This document shows, piece by piece, positions 52,688 to 62,901 of a DNA stretch of 64,000 bases. Source of the DNA: Pseudomonas bijieensis. GTDB taxonomy: Bacteria > Pseudomonadota > Gammaproteobacteria > Pseudomonadales > Pseudomonadaceae. Each line of letters opens with the position of its first letter. The first letter of the stretch is position 1. Below the pieces are notes generated by a model, which was not told the DNA's origin, ran no database searches, and was given only the letters and a program-made list of their open reading frames with translations. The stretch covers positions 5,393,501 through 5,457,500 of the forward strand of contig NZ_CP048810.1 of assembly GCF_013347965.1 (NCBI RefSeq), in the 5' to 3' direction. Made by a program: the position numbers and the translations under genes.

Positions 52688-54253
52688 TCAGAACTGGAAG
52701 TAAAGGAACGGCGAGAAGCTTTGCGCCGAGAGTTTGAGAATCGAGGCGATGAACAGCAGCAGTACCAGGGCGCGCATCACGTAGCGTGACCAGTCCACGG
52801 TCCAGTAGGCAGGTTGCACCTGGGCTTCGACACCCACGGTGTAGCCCGGTTCATGGATCGTCGATGGGTTGTCACCCGGTACGGCCTTGATCATCCCCGG
52901 TTGCGCGGTGGCCGGGCCGTTGGCCTCGGTGTTGACCTCGGGCTTGGTCTTGAGCGGCGGACGGTTGGTGTAGAAGTCCCGCAGGCCGAAGAATGCGAGG
53001 GTGATGTAGGCCACCACCAGCGTCGCGATCTGCAGGCCGGTGAGGTTGGCGCGGGTCAGTTCCGATAGCGACCAGTCGCCGAAGCTGAACATGGCGCCGT
53101 ACATGCGACCGGCCACGTGCAGGTTCTCGGCACGGAAAATCACCCAGCCCATGACCACCAGCAGGAAGGTCAGCGCCCAGCGGATCGGGTTGATGCTGCG
53201 TGGTGTGGTGTTGATGCCCACGGCCTTCTCGATGGCCAGCCAGATACCGTGCCAGGCACCCCAGATCACGTAGGTGATGTTCGCGCCGTGCCACAGACCA
53301 CCGAGCAGCATGGTCAGGAACAGGTTGCGATAGGTCATCAACGTACCTTTGCGGTTACCGCCCAGGGTGATGTAGAGGTAATCGCGCAGCCAGGTGGAGA
53401 GGCTGATGTGCCAGCGGCGCCAGAACTCGGTGATCGACTGGCTGATGTAGGGCTGCTTGAAGTTTTCCATGAAACGGAAACCCATCATCAGGCCCAGGCC
53501 GATGGCCATGTCGCTGTAGCCGGAGAAGTCGAAGTACAGCTGCGCGGTGTAGGCCAGGGCGCCGAGCCAGGCATCGCCCGTGGTCGGGTTTTGCAAGGCG
53601 AAGCAATGGTCGGCCACGACCGCCAGGGTGTCGGCGATGAACACTTTCTTGATGAAGCCCTGCATGAAGCGGGTGCAGCCTTCGGAGAACTTGTCCAGGG
53701 TGTGGGTACGGTTGTTGAACTGGTCGGCCAGGTCGCGGAAACGCAGCACGGGGCCAGCGATCAGGTGCGGGAAAATCGCCACGAACGCCGCGAAGTCGAT
53801 CAGGTTGCGGGTGGCCGGTGTGTCACCGCGATAGACGTCGATGATGTAGCTGATGGACTCGAAGATGTAGAACGAGATCCCGATCGGCAACAGCACGTGG
53901 GTCAGGATGAACGGGTTGAGACCGAAGCCGGTGATGATTGCGTTGAGGCTGTCCACGCCGAAGTTGGCGTACTTGAAATAGCCCAGGATGGCCAAGTCCA
54001 CGCCCACGCCGAGCAGCAGCCAGCGCTGGGCCGGTTTGGTGCGCACACCCGCGGCGCCGACTTTCAGGCCTATCCAGTAGTTCCACAGGGTCACGCCGGC
54101 GAACAGTGCGAGGAAGTCCACTCGCCACCAGGCATAGAACACGTAGCTGGCGATCAGCAGCAGCAGGTTGCGATAGCGTTGCCCGCTCAAGTAGTACAAG
54201 CCGAGAAAGATCGGCAGGAACAGGAACAGGAACACATTGGATGAAAATACCAT
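52688..54253 (-). CDS. algI: Alginate O-acetyltransferase AlgI (MBOAT)
   Basis: A 521-residue polytopic MBOAT-family membrane protein that moves acetyl groups across the inner membrane. It starts MVFSSNVFLFLFLPIFLGLYY with a GGAGAG ribosome site. MBOAT motifs appear as FDFSGYSDMAIGLGLMMGF and FWRRWHISLSTWLRDYLY, and the active-site His region as GGLWHGANITYVIWGAWHG. The loop between two late helices is Pro/Thr-rich (PPLKTKPEVNTEANG). The open frame upstream of the ATG is not used. Confidence 0.96.
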   Translation of the reverse strand: MVFSSNVFLFLFLPIFLGLYYLSGQRYRNLLLLIASYVFYAWWRVDFLALFAGVTLWNYWIGLKVGAAGVRTKPAQRWLLLGVGVDLAILGYFKYANFGVDSLNAIITGFGLNPFILTHVLLPIGISFYIFESISYIIDVYRGDTPATRNLIDFAAFVAIFPHLIAGPVLRFRDLADQFNNRTHTLDKFSEGCTRFMQGFIKKVFIADTLAVVADHCFALQNPTTGDAWLGALAYTAQLYFDFSGYSDMAIGLGLMMGFRFMENFKQPYISQSITEFWRRWHISLSTWLRDYLYITLGGNRKGTLMTYRNLFLTMLLGGLWHGANITYVIWGAWHGIWLAIEKAVGINTTPRSINPIRWALTFLLVVMGWVIFRAENLHVAGRMYGAMFSFGDWSLSELTRANLTGLQIATLVVAYITLAFFGLRDFYTNRPPLKTKPEVNTEANGPATAQPGMIKAVPGDNPSTIHEPGYTVGVEAQVQPAYWTVDWSRYVMRALVLLLFIASILKLSAQSFSPFLYFQF

Positions 54254-54304
54254 CCCGATCTCTCCATGTTGAATCAACAGTCAAGGGCCAGAGCCCCCCC
54301 AAAC

Positions 54305-54325
54305 CCCCCCATGAAAACCGGGGGG
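54305..54325. repeat. C-tract/G-tract hairpin between algL and algI
   Basis: CCCCCC (54305-54310) and GGGGGG (54320-54325) can form a six-pair stem with a nine-base loop, in a stretch with further C-runs at 54295-54300. It has only a weak T/A flank, so I call it a hairpin and not a terminator. Confidence 0.4.
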
Positions 54326-54358
54326 CTTCATTACATTCGAAACAGACCCAACTCCCCT

Positions 54359-54449
54359 TGTGGGAGCGAGCCTGCTCGCGATGACGGTGTATCAGTCGAC
54401 ATCCTTGGCGAATGTCAGACCGCTATCGCGAGCAGGCTCGCTCCCACAG
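54359..54449. repeat. REPIN between algL and algI, AGCGAGCCTGCTCGCG type
   Basis: TGTGGGAGCGAGCCTGCTCG and its inverted copy enclose about 45 bases in the 223-base algL-algI gap. It is the same subtype as the copy at 42549. Confidence 0.92.
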
Positions 54450-54476
54450 GTTTCCCTGTCGGCAGGGTGAGTGGTG

Positions 54477-55613
54477 TCAGCTTCCTTTTTCGCCTTTCTC
54501 CCGTGACGGGTCATACACCTTGGTCAAGTCCCCGCCGAGGCGGAAAGTCTTGAACGGTTGCATTTCGTGCTTGCGCTCCAGCACATCCTCGGAACAGGTG
54601 TAGAGGCTGCAGAACGGTTCGAGCCAGGCGAATTTCGAATCGATCTTCAGGTCCTTCATGTCCTGCTCGTCGCCGTTCTTCTCTTCGAAGATGTCCGGGT
54701 CTTTCACCCCGGCCAGCACCCGATCACCCAGTCGCTTGAGCGCACCGTTGTTTTCCTGGCGCAGGTCCACGCCGTTGACCTGGGCGAAACTGGCGATCAT
54801 CGCCAGCGGCGGCAACGCGTAGTTGTGGTAGGACAGGGCCCGTTGTTTGCGCTTGAGTTCGTTGGGCAGGAAACCGTCCGCATCGACCTGGTTGACGCCG
54901 ACCTTGTATTCCTTGACGGCCCAATCGAACAGGTCGCGGCGGTTGGTTGCCACGGCCGTTGCCATCACCGACCAGGCGGCCCAGTAGGAGTGGTTGTTGG
55001 TCTTGTCCAGCGGCAGGTTGTCCCAGTCGCTGACCACCTGATCGGCCATCCGGCTGAACCAGCCTTCGATCAGTTGCGCCTGCTCCTGATGATTGGCCAG
55101 TGGGCGGGACTCGGAGAACTTCAGGCGTACATAGGCCGAAGCCATGCTGCCCAGCGCCCATTTGCGCATGGACTTGCCGGTGTGGTTGAAGTCCTTGGAC
55201 ATCAGTGCATCGGCCTGGGCCCACGCGGTCAGCCAGTTGAGGGTGCATTCCAATTGTTCGGGACGACCGTCACGCATGAATTGCATCACTTGCTTGCTGA
55301 CGCCACGCTCGATCTTGGTGATGTCGGCGGTGCTGTCGCGGAAGGCTTTTTCCGACTGCACGTTCAGGGTCGCGCGGGCCTTGTCGGAGCCCTCGTACTT
55401 GCTGCGAAATTGCAGGGAGCCAGTGTAGGGCGTCGGTGTGGCATCGCAACCTTGGGCGGCTTCGCCCACCTTGACCTTCTCGATCGGTGCGAAGTAACCC
55501 TGTGGCGGACGCAGCGGGGCCGCCGCCTGCGTGGCCCCGGCGAACATCGCCAGGGTCAGCAGGGATGGCGCCAGCAGCGTTTTCAACGTTCGGGTGCGCA
55601 TGGTTCTAGTCAT
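54477..55613 (-). CDS. algL: Poly(beta-D-mannuronate) lyase (alginate lyase)
   Basis: A 378-residue periplasmic PL5 alginate lyase that removes stray polymer and trims chains. The signal peptide ([20 protein letters not shown]) precedes an alpha/alpha-barrel. The catalytic motif NNHSYW lies near residue 200, and [22 protein letters not shown] near 130 contributes substrate contacts. The ATG at 55613 has GAGGT eight bases upstream; a second ATG at 55601 is possible. It follows algX by 11 bases. Confidence 0.95.
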   Translation of the reverse strand: MTRTMRTRTLKTLLAPSLLTLAMFAGATQAAAPLRPPQGYFAPIEKVKVGEAAQGCDATPTPYTGSLQFRSKYEGSDKARATLNVQSEKAFRDSTADITKIERGVSKQVMQFMRDGRPEQLECTLNWLTAWAQADALMSKDFNHTGKSMRKWALGSMASAYVRLKFSESRPLANHQEQAQLIEGWFSRMADQVVSDWDNLPLDKTNNHSYWAAWSVMATAVATNRRDLFDWAVKEYKVGVNQVDADGFLPNELKRKQRALSYHNYALPPLAMIASFAQVNGVDLRQENNGALKRLGDRVLAGVKDPDIFEEKNGDEQDMKDLKIDSKFAWLEPFCSLYTCSEDVLERKHEMQPFKTFRLGGDLTKVYDPSREKGEKGS

Positions 55614-55624
55614 GAGACGAGACC

Positions 55625-57073
55625 TCATTGTCCGATTTGAGCCGTTTGTTCGGCTTGCGGAGATGCGTTGCGTTTGCAGATTTTCGCTTCCACTTGCTGT
55701 GGCTCCTTGCCGGCTTCAGGTCCCTGGACTTCTACAGCCAGCAGGTTCTGGGAAGCCCAGTCGTCATCAGTACGCAATTGGAAGGCGAAACGTCCGTCGG
55801 TTTCCGAGGTATCCGGTTTTTCGATCTTGATATCCTCGTGGCGCCCATTCATGTACCAGAGGGTGGCTTGCAAGGTTTTCACCGAGGTGTCGGCGAAGCG
55901 GATGTCGACTTGGTGGCTGCTGTTACGCAGATCCATGTTCTTGCTATTGACCATCAATTCGTTCTTGCCCGGCTTGAGCGCGGTCTTGCTGCTCATGAGT
56001 GCCGGCTTGCCTTCGCAGCCGTTGTTGTCCAGCAGCGCCATCATCTGGCGGTAGATGGTTTCCTGGTCCAGGCGATACAGCGGCGAGAATTCCCAGATGA
56101 GGATTTTCGGCGGGTTCTTCTGGAACTCTTCGCTGCCCAGGTACTGGATCATCGCGCCTTCCAGGCCGCCACCAGGGAAGGCGACGTTGAGAATGTCGGC
56201 GCCGATGGCTTCTTCCAGGAAACCGGCAAAGTTGTAGTTCTTGCCGCTGTGACTGGTGCCCACGAGGGTGATCTGCGGGTTGCCGGAATCGCCGAACAGG
56301 TCGCCGTCGCCAGCCTCGCCCTTGGGTTCGGTGGTGAACTGGTCCATGTACTGGATCGCATAGCTGGTGCCGCACAGTTGCCCGGCCATGTTGTGCAGGG
56401 TGCCGGTCTTGCCCATGCGGCCGGACTTCTTGGTCTCGAACTCACGCTTGGGAATGTCGGCGAAGGCCGGGATCTGCTTGACCTTCTCGGCGACGATCTT
56501 GGCCGTGCGCTGGGCGCCGTACGGAGTCCAGTGCTGGTCGCCACGGAAATAGAAATCGTGGGCCGGCAGGGTTTCCGGCAGGTTCTCGTTGGTCAGCGGC
56601 GACAGGTCCGGCACCACATAGCCCATCTGGGCGAAACGGCCGAGCATGGATTTGTAGTTGGTCAGGGCTTTCTCATAGTCGAAAGCGGCCTTTTCCTGTG
56701 GGTTGAGCTTGTTGCGGTTTACCAGGCCCCGGGTTGGCTGGTAGACGATCACCAGCTCGACGCCTTTGGCCTTGAACGCATCGTGCAACTGCTGCATGCG
56801 CTTGTAACCGGCGGGGGTGGTGTTGAATTCGGTACGCAGGTCTTCCTGGGTCCGGAACAGCCAGTCACCCTGGGCTTGTACCAGCGTGGTGAAGTTCTGC
56901 TGGTAGCGCGTGGTGTAGTTCTTCGCGTCGTGGGCGGCAGGGCACAGATTGCAGCACGGTTCGGCCGTGAAGGTCGGGGCCTTGATTTCATCGGCGCGGG
57001 CGCCGCTTGCGGCGGCGAGAATGCCGGCAGTCAGGGCGGACAGGCCCAGGAGTTTGATCATTTGTGGGTTCAT
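55625..57073 (-). CDS. algX: Alginate acetyltransferase / scaffold AlgX
   Basis: A 482-residue periplasmic protein with an SGNH-like acetyltransferase domain and a C-terminal carbohydrate-binding module. It performs the final O-acetylation and bridges the secretion complex. Visible: a signal peptide ending near SGARA, the Cys-rich [17 protein letters not shown], the catalytic Asp/His in [13 protein letters not shown] near residue 175-185, and the catalytic Ser in [13 protein letters not shown] near 265-278. The ATG at 57073 is preferred over 57082 because GAGG stands about nine bases before it. Confidence 0.94.
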   Translation of the reverse strand: MNPQMIKLLGLSALTAGILAAASGARADEIKAPTFTAEPCCNLCPAAHDAKNYTTRYQQNFTTLVQAQGDWLFRTQEDLRTEFNTTPAGYKRMQQLHDAFKAKGVELVIVYQPTRGLVNRNKLNPQEKAAFDYEKALTNYKSMLGRFAQMGYVVPDLSPLTNENLPETLPAHDFYFRGDQHWTPYGAQRTAKIVAEKVKQIPAFADIPKREFETKKSGRMGKTGTLHNMAGQLCGTSYAIQYMDQFTTEPKGEAGDGDLFGDSGNPQITLVGTSHSGKNYNFAGFLEEAIGADILNVAFPGGGLEGAMIQYLGSEEFQKNPPKILIWEFSPLYRLDQETIYRQMMALLDNNGCEGKPALMSSKTALKPGKNELMVNSKNMDLRNSSHQVDIRFADTSVKTLQATLWYMNGRHEDIKIEKPDTSETDGRFAFQLRTDDDWASQNLLAVEVQGPEAGKEPQQVEAKICKRNASPQAEQTAQIGQ

Positions 57074-57084
57074 AAAGGTCATCC

Positions 57085-58674
57085 TCAGTCCCGCATTTCG
57101 GTCTGGCGTTCGACAGGGTCGATCAGCACGGCTTTCTGCTGGCGTACCAGCAGGTCGAGAATTTCATCCTGGCGTTCGCCAAGGATCCCCGTGAAGCTGA
57201 TGCCGCTGGATTTGGTCGGCGCAAGCATGGACACGCGGTACAGCTCGACGCTCAACGGCGAGTCGATGGACAGCGGGCCGCTGCCGTTGGCAGCCAGTTC
57301 GCCGCCGACCACGATCAGCGAGACTTCGGCGTCGAACGGGTCGAGCTTGATGTCCCGGTCGGTATCTGACAGGTCCTTGATGTGACCGTAGATACCGGTC
57401 AGGCCGTTGGCCATGGAGACGTTTTCGTAGAGGCGGATGTTCACGCTGTTACGAATACGAATACCGTGGCGTTGGTTGCTGATCACTTTGTTGCCCCACA
57501 GCAGGTTGTCAGCACTCTCATAGAGCGTGATGCCATCGGTGTGGTTCTTGTAGATCTCGTTGTAGGCGATCAGGTTGTTCACGCTGTTACGGTCGATCAC
57601 CAGGCCCGAGAGTTTGTTGTCGTAGCTTCTGTTGTTGATGATGAAGCTGTCGTTGACCTCACGGGAAATAATGATCCCGTGCTTCTTCTTGGTCCCGTAG
57701 ACGGTGTTGTCGGCGATGATCAGCCGATGGGAACGGTCGTGGGGGTCGATGCCGTAGACGATGTTGTCTTTGTAGGTGTTGCTCTTGACGACAAAGTCGC
57801 GGGTCTCGTAGCAGTAGAAGCCGTACCACATGTCCGAGAACTCGGAACCGATGATCCAGCCGGTCGGCTCCGGGCGCTTGAGGACCTTGGCCATGTTCGG
57901 CGTGTATTGGGAAATACTCACCCCGTACGACTTACTGTTGGCGTAGCCGAAGCTGGCCATCTTGGTGTTGACGATATAGGTCTCGGTGCCGCCCCAGGCC
58001 AGCAGGAACGGTCGGAATTCCTTGGGCGAGCGGAACGTGGCGGGGCCATTGTCCTTTTCACGCCAGCCGGTGACCTTGGTGTCGCGGATGAACATCTGGC
58101 CATCGTTGACCAGGAACGCACCGCCCTCCTGGGACAGGCGCAGTTCCTGGGTCTGTTTGTCGATTTCCAGGATGCCTTTCTGGCCGACCACGATCGGAAT
58201 CTTCGCCAGGTAGACACCTGGCGAAGTCTGGATGATGTACTTGGGCTGTTTCTTGGCCAGCTCCTTGAGGTTCATGTAGCCATCGTCGACGAAGATGGCC
58301 TGTGGGATGCCGTGCTGACGCACTACCCACTCGGCCATCTTGTTGTCGCCGCCGATGAAGTCCTTCAAGGCGTTTTCCTGCATCATCCGACGCACGCTGA
58401 CTTTGCCGGGCTTGGTCCGCACGATTTTTGCCGCGGCCGCTTCGGCGGTGTAGCCGGAGAGGTCGGGCAGGGTCGGCTTGGCCAGTTCCAGTGGCGCGGT
58501 CGGCGCACTGTTGACGGTGTAGGTCTTGGCCCGTTGCAGTTCCTTGACCACGTTGCCCGGCTTGACCGCCGGTTCAACGTTGGCGAACGCCGGCGCGCCG
58601 GCCAGCAGCATCGCTGCGACCAACAGGCTGATCGAACCTTTCATCGCCTGGCTGTTCCTGAGGTAGCGGTTCAT
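57085..58674 (-). CDS. algG: Mannuronan C5-epimerase AlgG
   Basis: A 529-residue periplasmic right-handed parallel beta-helix enzyme that converts mannuronate to guluronate in the polymer. The signal peptide reads SISLLVAAMLLAGAPAFA. The beta-helix part shows the repeating pattern N-x-I-x-Y/D (DNIVYGIDPHDRSHRLIIADN; NNLIAYNEIYKNHTDGITLYES; IRLYENVSMANG), with the catalytic DPHDRSH motif near residue 310. The ATG at 58674 has GGGAG about nine bases upstream and is preferred over earlier in-frame starts. Confidence 0.94.
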   Translation of the reverse strand: MNRYLRNSQAMKGSISLLVAAMLLAGAPAFANVEPAVKPGNVVKELQRAKTYTVNSAPTAPLELAKPTLPDLSGYTAEAAAAKIVRTKPGKVSVRRMMQENALKDFIGGDNKMAEWVVRQHGIPQAIFVDDGYMNLKELAKKQPKYIIQTSPGVYLAKIPIVVGQKGILEIDKQTQELRLSQEGGAFLVNDGQMFIRDTKVTGWREKDNGPATFRSPKEFRPFLLAWGGTETYIVNTKMASFGYANSKSYGVSISQYTPNMAKVLKRPEPTGWIIGSEFSDMWYGFYCYETRDFVVKSNTYKDNIVYGIDPHDRSHRLIIADNTVYGTKKKHGIIISREVNDSFIINNRSYDNKLSGLVIDRNSVNNLIAYNEIYKNHTDGITLYESADNLLWGNKVISNQRHGIRIRNSVNIRLYENVSMANGLTGIYGHIKDLSDTDRDIKLDPFDAEVSLIVVGGELAANGSGPLSIDSPLSVELYRVSMLAPTKSSGISFTGILGERQDEILDLLVRQQKAVLIDPVERQTEMRD

Positions 58675-58700
58675 TTCGGGCACTCCCATGGCCATTCGCA

Positions 58701-60200
58701 TCAGAAGCGCCAGATCACGTCGACAAAGGCGCGATGCATGTACGAATCGACCTCTTTGCCGTAGGCGTCGCCTGGCTTGAACACGCCGCCACGAAAGCGC
58801 ACCAGCGCCGACGGCTCATCAATGGACTGACTCAGCGCGGCCGGCAGCAGGCCTTGCTTGAAGTACTTGGTAACCACCAGGTCGACTTCCTGGCCCAGGT
58901 CCTTGTTACCGTCACGCAGCGGCAGGGACGAGGTGGACAGGATCGCGCCGGTCACGTCGTCGGTGTTGTTTTCCACGGCGTTGATGCCGTTGCTGCCCAC
59001 CGGCTTGTTGCCGTCCACGCGCCAGAACTTGTGGTACACCAGGCTGGCGTCGTATTCGTCACGCAGCTGCCAGGAACCGAACAGGCTGGCGCTCTGGGTG
59101 TTGGCCATTTCGCCACGGAACGCTTCGCCGAAACGGTGCACGCGCGAGCGGGTGCCGGTGAAGTTCGAGCGGTTGCTTTGCAGGCCGTTCTGTTCGTAGT
59201 CCTCGCTGGCGCGGGCATAGGCCGCACCGACTTGCCATTGCGGGTCCAGACGCAGGCGGATACCCAGGTCGGTGGCCCAGCCGTCGACGTCATCACTGTG
59301 CTTGGCTTGCGCCGGGCGCGTGCCGTCGGCATTGAGCGGGTTGACGGTGTCACGGTCGCCGGTCATGCCGGTCAGGCTCGCCCAGTAGTTGACGGTGTTG
59401 GTGTTGCGCCAGTTGTAGGCGTCGCTGTTGGCTTCCAGGCCCAGCCAGGAGATGTCGCCGTTCTGGGTCTTGTCCAGGGTATCGGTAGGTTCGCCCGGCG
59501 TCGGGTAATCGAGGCTGCCGCTGTCGTGGGAATGGTGGGCACGGATACCGGCCCACTGGCCGGGCATCCACTGGTAACCCACGTCACCGTAGACGTGCAG
59601 GCGATCCTTGTCCTTGGGGGACAATTCTTTCAGGTCGGTGCGGTATTCGCTGAACCGCTCGGCGACGCCGAGGTTGGCTCGCAGCAAGGTGGTGTCGAAG
59701 GTCCAGTTCAGGGCTTCGATGTTGGTGTCGCGCCATTGGCCGTCGTCATTGCGCAGGCGCTGGCGACCGAACTTCAACTGCTCGCCCGGGTAAGGGGTCA
59801 GCCCACGGTAGCCAATCCAGAACTCGCGCATGGCCAGGTAGCTTTTCTTGGCTTCGCGATCGCCGCTGTCGGTTTCCTGGGTGCTGCCATCGGACTGCTG
59901 CAGGGTGTCGGTCTCGATGATATCGGAGGACGTCACGGCCTGGGCCATGGCGTAGGCGCTCCAGGCACCGCTTTCGCTTTCGCCGTAGACCCAGGGACGC
60001 AGGTCCAGGCCGACGCCGTTGACGTCGCCACCGCTCTGGGTGCCAAGGTCACGGTCGTCTTCGGACTGGCCGGTGATCTTCACTTCCAGGCCGAAGTTCT
60101 TGGTGTCGGTCAGGGCCGCCAGGGTCGGGCAGGACCACAGCAGGGCACAGGTCAGGCCAATTCCGGCCTGCACAAAAGGATTGAGCTTCAAAGGCTTCAT
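58701..60200 (-). CDS. algE: Outer-membrane alginate export porin AlgE
   Basis: A 499-residue outer-membrane 18-stranded beta-barrel through which alginate leaves. The signal peptide is [20 protein letters not shown] and following residues. Alternating amphipathic strands and an Arg-rich pore ([25 protein letters not shown]) are visible. The C-terminus ends in an aromatic residue (AFVDVIWRF), the BAM-recognition signature. It overlaps algK by four bases. Confidence 0.95.
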   Translation of the reverse strand: MKPLKLNPFVQAGIGLTCALLWSCPTLAALTDTKNFGLEVKITGQSEDDRDLGTQSGGDVNGVGLDLRPWVYGESESGAWSAYAMAQAVTSSDIIETDTLQQSDGSTQETDSGDREAKKSYLAMREFWIGYRGLTPYPGEQLKFGRQRLRNDDGQWRDTNIEALNWTFDTTLLRANLGVAERFSEYRTDLKELSPKDKDRLHVYGDVGYQWMPGQWAGIRAHHSHDSGSLDYPTPGEPTDTLDKTQNGDISWLGLEANSDAYNWRNTNTVNYWASLTGMTGDRDTVNPLNADGTRPAQAKHSDDVDGWATDLGIRLRLDPQWQVGAAYARASEDYEQNGLQSNRSNFTGTRSRVHRFGEAFRGEMANTQSASLFGSWQLRDEYDASLVYHKFWRVDGNKPVGSNGINAVENNTDDVTGAILSTSSLPLRDGNKDLGQEVDLVVTKYFKQGLLPAALSQSIDEPSALVRFRGGVFKPGDAYGKEVDSYMHRAFVDVIWRF

Positions 60201-61597
60201 AGAGGTTCCTCGCCGTCATCTTCTTTTAGGGCTTGCAGTTCCAGCGTATCGGGGCTCATCGAGCCGCGAATGGCCTGCTCTTGTTGTAGCAGGCGTTGGG
60301 CTTGTGCAAGTTGTTGCGGCGGTAATTGTGTTTCGAGGGTCTGGGCAAGTTCGGTCGCTTGCGGGGTGTTCTGCGCCTTGGCCAACTGGCTGAAGACATA
60401 GGCGTTGACCGGGTTGGGCTTGGTGCCCTTGCCCTGGGAGAACAGCTGGGCAATGGCGAAATCGGCGCTGTTCTGGCCGTTGCGGGCGGCCTTGAGCAGG
60501 TGGTCCAGGGCTTTTTGCGGGTACACCTGGCCCAGGTAGCCGCGGCGATAGATCTGGCCGAGGTAGTAGTCGGCAGCCACTTCGCGACCAACAGCTTTCT
60601 GGAAATGCGCCTCGGCGACCTTGGCATCGGCCGGGACCCACTTGCCTTCGTAGTAAAGCTTGCCTAGCAACAGCTCGGCGCGAGGCTGGTCGGCGGCGCG
60701 GCCGTTTTCCAGGTACTGCATCATCTTGTCGACGTCACCCAGTTCGGGGAAGTCGTAGAGCAATTGCGCCAGGCTGACCCAGGCAGCGGGGTAGCCAGGG
60801 GCGATGCCTTCGAGCAACGACTGGGCGGTCTTTTCATCGGTCTTGCCCAGGCTGGCATCGGCCAGGACACGGGCGACGCTGTCCACGCGCTGGGCGGATA
60901 CGACGCCACGGGCGTGACCGTCCTGCATCTGCTTGAGCAACGCGGCCTGCTGTTCCGGCTGGCCGCGTTTCTGATAGACCGTGGCCAATTCGACGTAGCA
61001 AATGTCCGTAGTCGCCAGCGCGGCCTTGCAGACCTTCTCGACTTCATCCAGGTGCTGGTCGTAGGTGTCCTGGGTGCGGTAGAGCAGAATCTGCGCCAGA
61101 CCTGCTTCCGGGTAGCCGGCGCTGCGCCATTGGCTGATCTGCTGCTGGGCGTTGACGTTCGGGAAACTGTGGGGATATTGCAGGTACAGCATCGCCAGCG
61201 GGATCAGGGTATTACCTTCACCGTTGGCGAAAGCTTTTTTCAGCAGACCTTCGGCTTCGTGTTTTTCCGCTTCGGTGGAGCCCGGCTTGGCTACCAGCAG
61301 GCGACCCAGGCGCGCCTGGGCCCGGGGCGAGATATCGGCCGCGGCGCGATAGGTCGCCTCGGCTTTTTTCATCTGCTCCGGATCACGGCTGTCCACCTGG
61401 ATATCGGCCAGGCCGACCTGGGCTTCGCTGTAGCCCAGGTCTGCCAGTTGCTGATAGTTCTGCTGCGCCAGCGCCGTGTCGCCGCGCTTGAGGGCTTCGT
61501 TGGCCAGGCGTTGATCGGGCAGGCCGGCGCAACCGGCCAGGCTGACGGCCAATGCCAGGGCACAGAGTGTCCCCATGTGGGAACGAGCTTGCGGCAT
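60197..61597 (-). CDS. algK: Alginate biosynthesis lipoprotein AlgK
   Basis: A 466-residue outer-membrane lipoprotein of Sel1/TPR-like helical repeats that helps place AlgE and links it to AlgX. The lipobox is LAGC, about residue 22-25 from the chosen start. Repeats are visible ([66 protein letters not shown]). The open frame extends to 61687, but the ATG at 61597 gives a normal signal peptide. Residues 2-8 of this start are encoded by a REP sequence; an internal ATG (MGTLCALAL) is an alternative start. Confidence 0.92.
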   Translation of the reverse strand: MPQARSHMGTLCALALAVSLAGCAGLPDQRLANEALKRGDTALAQQNYQQLADLGYSEAQVGLADIQVDSRDPEQMKKAEATYRAAADISPRAQARLGRLLVAKPGSTEAEKHEAEGLLKKAFANGEGNTLIPLAMLYLQYPHSFPNVNAQQQISQWRSAGYPEAGLAQILLYRTQDTYDQHLDEVEKVCKAALATTDICYVELATVYQKRGQPEQQAALLKQMQDGHARGVVSAQRVDSVARVLADASLGKTDEKTAQSLLEGIAPGYPAAWVSLAQLLYDFPELGDVDKMMQYLENGRAADQPRAELLLGKLYYEGKWVPADAKVAEAHFQKAVGREVAADYYLGQIYRRGYLGQVYPQKALDHLLKAARNGQNSADFAIAQLFSQGKGTKPNPVNAYVFSQLAKAQNTPQATELAQTLETQLPPQQLAQAQRLLQQEQAIRGSMSPDTLELQALKEDDGEEPL

Positions 61598-61644
61598 ATC
61601 ATCCTGACCGCGTTGATCCTTTCGCGAGCAAGCTCGCTCCCACA
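61577..61644. repeat. Short REPIN-like palindrome overlapping the algK start
   Basis: A degenerate left REP (GTGGGAACGAGCTTGCGGC, 61577-61595) and a better right REP (TTCGCGAGCAAGCTCGCTCC and on to the CAC at about 61643) are inverted around about 25 bases. It covers the algK ATG and its ribosome site. Confidence 0.75.
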
Positions 61645-61696
61645 GGGTCTGTGGGGTGTTAAGGATTTTTATAATGGTCACGGGCATATCCTCGAC

Positions 61697-62866
61697 TTAA
61701 AGACCGACGGCCATGGCTTTGTCGATCAGCCAGTTCAGGTTCGGGCCACGGTCGCTGGTGACTTCTACCGGACGGCCGGCCAGCGAGCTGTCCAGGGGTT
61801 CGTCAGGCTGGATCAACACACGGATATCGGAAGACAGGTCGGCACTTTTCAGGCTGGTGCTGCTGACGATCTTGCCGGTACGGGTACCTTCTTCGCCGGC
61901 GACCTGGAAGTTGACGGGCGTACCTGGGCGCACGTCGCCGAACTGGCGATAGGAGAAACGCGCCTCGACGTTGGCTTCGGTGCCCCGTGGAACCAGTTGG
62001 AAGATCACGTCGCCCTTGCTGGCGTACTGGCCGTTGGCGACCAGTTGCTGGGCCACGATGCAGTCGCACGGAGACGTCAGGGTGCCGGTCATTTGCTTGC
62101 CGAACAGCTCTTCGACCTTGGCTGGCTGCAACTGGTTGTCGTCCAGGTGACCTTTGAGCACATCGAGCATGCTGGTGCTGAAGGTCGCCAGCGGGGCGCC
62201 CTTGGCTGCCACGCCGTCGGCCTTGACCAGGCTTTGCACGGTGCCGTCGCGCGGCATGGTGATGGCCGTGCCCGGTACGTTCACCAGGCCCGCCTGGGCG
62301 TGGCTGACGAAGTACATGCCGTACACCGACTTGAAGATGAAACCGAACGCCGCCAGGCCAACGATGAAGACCCCGAGGCTGAAGGTCACGGCGCGCAGGC
62401 GACCCAAGGCACTCATGCCGCCGTTTTCGTCTTTCTGCTTGCGAGCCTTGGTGAAGTTATCGCGCTGCAGGGTCGCCAGTACGTCACCGACACCGACGAT
62501 GTCGCCGGCCAGGTGCGAGGTGATGATGTGACGCAGTGTCGAGATGTCCCGAGGCTCCAGGTTCTGGAACTGGCAACCGGTGCGGCCGGTCTGGCGGTCG
62601 TAGGAGCGGATCTGCAATTCCACGTCCATGGCCAGGCCAAGGTTGTCGATGACGAACTGCAGGCGACCCTTGTAGGACTCACCGACCTTGAGGGGCATCT
62701 GGCCGGCATTGAAGCTCAGGCCACCGGCGGACAGGTCCAGGACCTTGACTTCCATGGGGGTGCGGTCAGGGCCGAAGAAGCGCAGCTTGGCCGGGATTTT
62801 GACCCGGGCGTGTTGGCGCTGGGCTTCGGATTCATGCACTACGTTGACATTCACGGCGGTGTTCAT
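61697..62866 (-). CDS. alg44: Alginate polymerisation protein Alg44 (PilZ c-di-GMP receptor)
   Basis: A 389-residue inner-membrane protein that activates Alg8 when c-di-GMP binds. The N-terminal PilZ domain carries the two binding motifs, QRQHARVKI (RxxxR) near residues 16-24 and DLSAGGLSF near 45-53. A single membrane helix follows at about 165-185 (FSLGVFIVGLAAFGFIF). The periplasmic part is HlyD-like (ITMPRDGTVQSLVKADGVAAKG; GTLTSPCDCIVAQQL). It lies 35 bases after alg8. The c-di-GMP motifs are intact. Confidence 0.96.
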   Translation of the reverse strand: MNTAVNVNVVHESEAQRQHARVKIPAKLRFFGPDRTPMEVKVLDLSAGGLSFNAGQMPLKVGESYKGRLQFVIDNLGLAMDVELQIRSYDRQTGRTGCQFQNLEPRDISTLRHIITSHLAGDIVGVGDVLATLQRDNFTKARKQKDENGGMSALGRLRAVTFSLGVFIVGLAAFGFIFKSVYGMYFVSHAQAGLVNVPGTAITMPRDGTVQSLVKADGVAAKGAPLATFSTSMLDVLKGHLDDNQLQPAKVEELFGKQMTGTLTSPCDCIVAQQLVANGQYASKGDVIFQLVPRGTEANVEARFSYRQFGDVRPGTPVNFQVAGEEGTRTGKIVSSTSLKSADLSSDIRVLIQPDEPLDSSLAGRPVEVTSDRGPNLNWLIDKAMAVGL

Positions 62867-62901
62867 AGGGGCGATTTCCTAGTTAATTCATTCAAGTCCG
62901 G

